From Pseudoselenomonas ruminantium (GTDB lineage Bacteria; Bacillota; Negativicutes; Selenomonadales; Selenomonadaceae), in NCBI GenBank assembly GCA_015058655.1, contig SVBX01000019.1:1-61257 (forward strand): 61,257 nucleotides of DNA, read 5' to 3'. The notes under the pieces were generated by a model, which did no database searches, had not been told where the DNA came from, and saw only the letters and a program-made list of their open reading frames with translations. Below are positions 59,541 through 61,257 of this stretch, one piece after another. The translations under genes were made by a program, and so were the position numbers. The stretch's first letter is position 1, and the number at the start of each line of letters is the position of its first letter.

Positions 59541-61039
59541 TGGAATTGGAAAACCAGACCATCACACAGGAGAACACCGTTCCCCAAATTCGCTTTACCC
59601 TTACCGCCACACAGGTGGAACATGAAGGTATGAATCTGGATGACACGGAACTGGCTGCCATTACCAAAAATATTTTGCAGCGGGAAATCTCTGCCATCGA
59701 ACTTAATCAAACGCTGGAACAACTCACTCAGTACGCCAGAAATAACGGCTACCCTGCCGCGCTAGCCTATATCCCGGAACAGACTGCCAAAGAGGGACAT
59801 CTCCTCATCAAATATGAGCCGGGACGCTTCGAAAACATCCACATCGAAACCAACGGCGTATTGAAAGACAATGTTGCCCATCGTCCCTTTGCGAAACTCC
59901 ATAGCGGAGACATCATCGTGGCGGGAAAACTGGAAGAATCGCTGCGCACCCTCCGGGACATTCCGGGAATAGGGGCGGACGCTATCCTTGCCCCCGGAGA
60001 GAAACCGGGAACCAGTACGCTCTCCGTCAGTCTCACCCCTCGCAAGCCGCAATCCTACGTCCTCTATGCGGAAAACTACGGCAACCAATCAACCGGACGT
60101 TACCGCTACGGTTTGCAGGCCGACTGGAAGAATTTAGGCGGCACAGGAGGCAAACTAAGCCTAGGGGCGTTAATCTCCAACGGCAAGCAATACGGCGGCA
60201 ATATTTCTTACGAAATCCCCGTTGGGCATAGCATGACTACTCTGGGAATAAGCTACAGCCACTCCGATTATGAATTGGGCAGCATTTGGAGCCAGTTGGG
60301 CGTGGAAGGCAAATCCGACACCTTCACACTATACGGCAGAACACCTTTGGTGAATACCTTCGCTAATTCGACGAATCTCGTTTATGCCTTCAATCATCGC
60401 CAACTGAAGGACGAATATAACGGACTGGACATAGGCGACCGCCATACCCAATCTTTCAGCATTGGCCTTGACGGAACGAGACGCTCTCGCCACAGCGCCA
60501 TTCAGTACAACGCCAACTTCCACGCTGGAACCGTAACCCCGAAGTCGGCCATTGCCGATACCATAGCCACTGCAAGCCATACCAAAGGAGCCTTCAGCAA
60601 GGCAACTATAGATGTAACCGCACTGCAGCAATTAGGCGGGCCATTTGATGTAATGATGAAACTATCGGGACAGCTGGCGGGGAGTAAACTAGACAGTTCC
60701 GAACACATTTACCTAGGCGGTGCGCGAGGCGTCAGAGCCTATCCGCAGGGGGAAGCGTCTGGAGACGAGGGACTTCTCGGCACGATAGAATTTCGCTATC
60801 GCACGAAATTGCCAGGGCTGACTTTTAGTCTGTACTACGATGCCGGACACGTCAATACCGAAAAGAACGGTTCTGGCAATCAAACCTTGCAAGGTTGGGG
60901 CATCGGGCTTACTTACATGAAATCGGAGGATTGTTTTGCCCGTTTAGATTATGCGCGGCGCATTGGTTTGGGAGAAGGTCTTTCCAACAACGCAGAAAGC
61001 AAACAGCGGATTTGGTTTTTGTTAGGAAAGATGTTTTGA
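59516..61039 (+). CDS. TpsB outer-membrane transporter 2, lacking its signal peptide
   Basis: The open frame begins in the repeats ([20 protein letters not shown]) with only a GTG and no ribosome site or signal peptide. Then POTRA domains ([40 protein letters not shown]), a FhaC-type barrel ([23 protein letters not shown]) and a terminal FLLGKMF. As drawn, it could not reach the outer membrane. Joined to the inverted 58765-58950 piece it gives a full TpsB of about 540 residues. Confidence 0.85.
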   Translation: MVWELELELELENQTITQENTVPQIRFTLTATQVEHEGMNLDDTELAAITKNILQREISAIELNQTLEQLTQYARNNGYPAALAYIPEQTAKEGHLLIKYEPGRFENIHIETNGVLKDNVAHRPFAKLHSGDIIVAGKLEESLRTLRDIPGIGADAILAPGEKPGTSTLSVSLTPRKPQSYVLYAENYGNQSTGRYRYGLQADWKNLGGTGGKLSLGALISNGKQYGGNISYEIPVGHSMTTLGISYSHSDYELGSIWSQLGVEGKSDTFTLYGRTPLVNTFANSTNLVYAFNHRQLKDEYNGLDIGDRHTQSFSIGLDGTRRSRHSAIQYNANFHAGTVTPKSAIADTIATASHTKGAFSKATIDVTALQQLGGPFDVMMKLSGQLAGSKLDSSEHIYLGGARGVRAYPQGEASGDEGLLGTIEFRYRTKLPGLTFSLYYDAGHVNTEKNGSGNQTLQGWGIGLTYMKSEDCFARLDYARRIGLGEGLSNNAESKQRIWFLLGKMF

Positions 61040-61062
61040 TAAGATAAGCGTTAATATTAAAA

Positions 61063-61113
61063 TAGCAAATAACGGAGCTGTGAAGAATGATATCTGAACG
61101 GCTCCGTTATTTG
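61063..61113 (+). terminator. Hairpin after tpsB2
   Basis: AGCAAATAACGGAGC pairs with GCTCCGTTATTTGCT, 24 bp after the stop; no T-run follows. Confidence 0.6.
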
Positions 61114-61212
61114 CTGCTAAGGAAATACTGATTTATTGCCGCTCTTCTCAAATGTCCTGTCATAAGATACAATAGACATGTAGGAGTTCACTGGAGTGAG
61201 GAGGTGCTTGTC

Positions 61213-61257
61213 ATGTCGCAGAGCGAGTACAGTCATAGGAAACGAGTGCCGAAACGT
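61213..61257 (+). CDS. Start of a gene cut by the window edge, possibly a transposase
   Basis: GAGGAGG precedes the ATG at 61213; the visible product is MSQSEYSHRKRVPKR. A basic start after a short promoter-bearing gap fits an insertion-element transposase, but 15 residues are too few to name a family. Confidence 0.35.
   Translation, partial: MSQSEYSHRKRVPKR

Noticed and set aside
59242..59625. Gly-Val repeat ORF across 59242-59625
   Set aside because: It is a third frame of the inverted Pro-Thr repeats with antisense flanks; no ribosome site or homology.
1..61257. tRNA, rRNA or replication origin
   Set aside because: No cloverleaf, rRNA segment or DnaA-box cluster was recognised by eye; a dedicated scan was not possible.

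Overview
The window reads as a Negativicutes genome (diderm Firmicute, Selenomonas-like). It combines Firmicutes-style Shine-Dalgarno sites and a CymR-like Rrf2 regulator with outer-membrane machinery: two two-partner secretion (TPS) loci, a TolC-type channel and a porin C-terminus ending in Phe. Assimilatory sulfate reduction through an AprAB-type APS reductase and a small siroheme reductase suggests an anaerobe. This placement is inference; there is no rRNA in the window.

Layout. (1) 1-4.1 kb: mosaic of broken mobile DNA (IS200 TnpA end, porin end, phage terminase and portal 5' fragments, a TpsB end) interleaved with five intact minus-strand genes and one remnant of a double-glycine (GG) leader protein family. 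(2) 4.2-14.5 kb: sulfate uptake and reduction (sbp-cysT-cysW-cysA-aprA-aprB-cysD-cysN, then a sulfite reductase, a cystine-type binding protein and a homocysteine methyltransferase). (3) 15.6-17.3 kb: decayed genes. (4) 17.4-28.4 kb: Rrf2 regulator, PLP lyase, TcdA-like protein, sulfonate-type ABC operon, metY-cysK. Three sulfur operons share a promoter/operator and a terminator-bearing leader RNA. (5) 28.5-31.5 kb: broken patB and recombinase, then five more GG-leader genes within 39-bp direct repeats. (6) 31.7-34.6 kb: hydrolase/flavodoxin operon and divergent LysR. (7) 35-46.8 kb: an ECF sigma gene broken by a TnpB-only IS605-type element, then a five-gene export operon (two adaptor proteins, C39-peptidase ABC transporter, NHLM-type second ABC protein, TolC-like channel). 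(8) 46.8-48.4 kb: AAA-ATPase/nuclease-like gene. (9) 49.3-61 kb: two tpsA-tpsB loci, the second with an inverted internal segment.

Main proposals. First, the ten GG-leader genes, the C39/NHLM exporter with its own outer-membrane channel and the ECF sigma gene look like one dispersed secretion system. Five GG-gene promoters carry an ECF-type signature (T/A-rich AAC box, exactly 16 nt, then a GTATAAA-type box), and the likely sigma gene is split by a transposon and frameshifted in this strain. Second, the segment between tpsA2 and tpsB2 is inverted between repeats that encode Pro-Thr repeats on one strand and Leu-Glu repeats on the other. A flip at a perfect 20-bp inverted repeat restores both genes in frame, which suggests a phase switch (or an assembly misjoin that must be excluded). 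Third, a conserved leader RNA plus palindromic operator appears to form a sulfur regulon.
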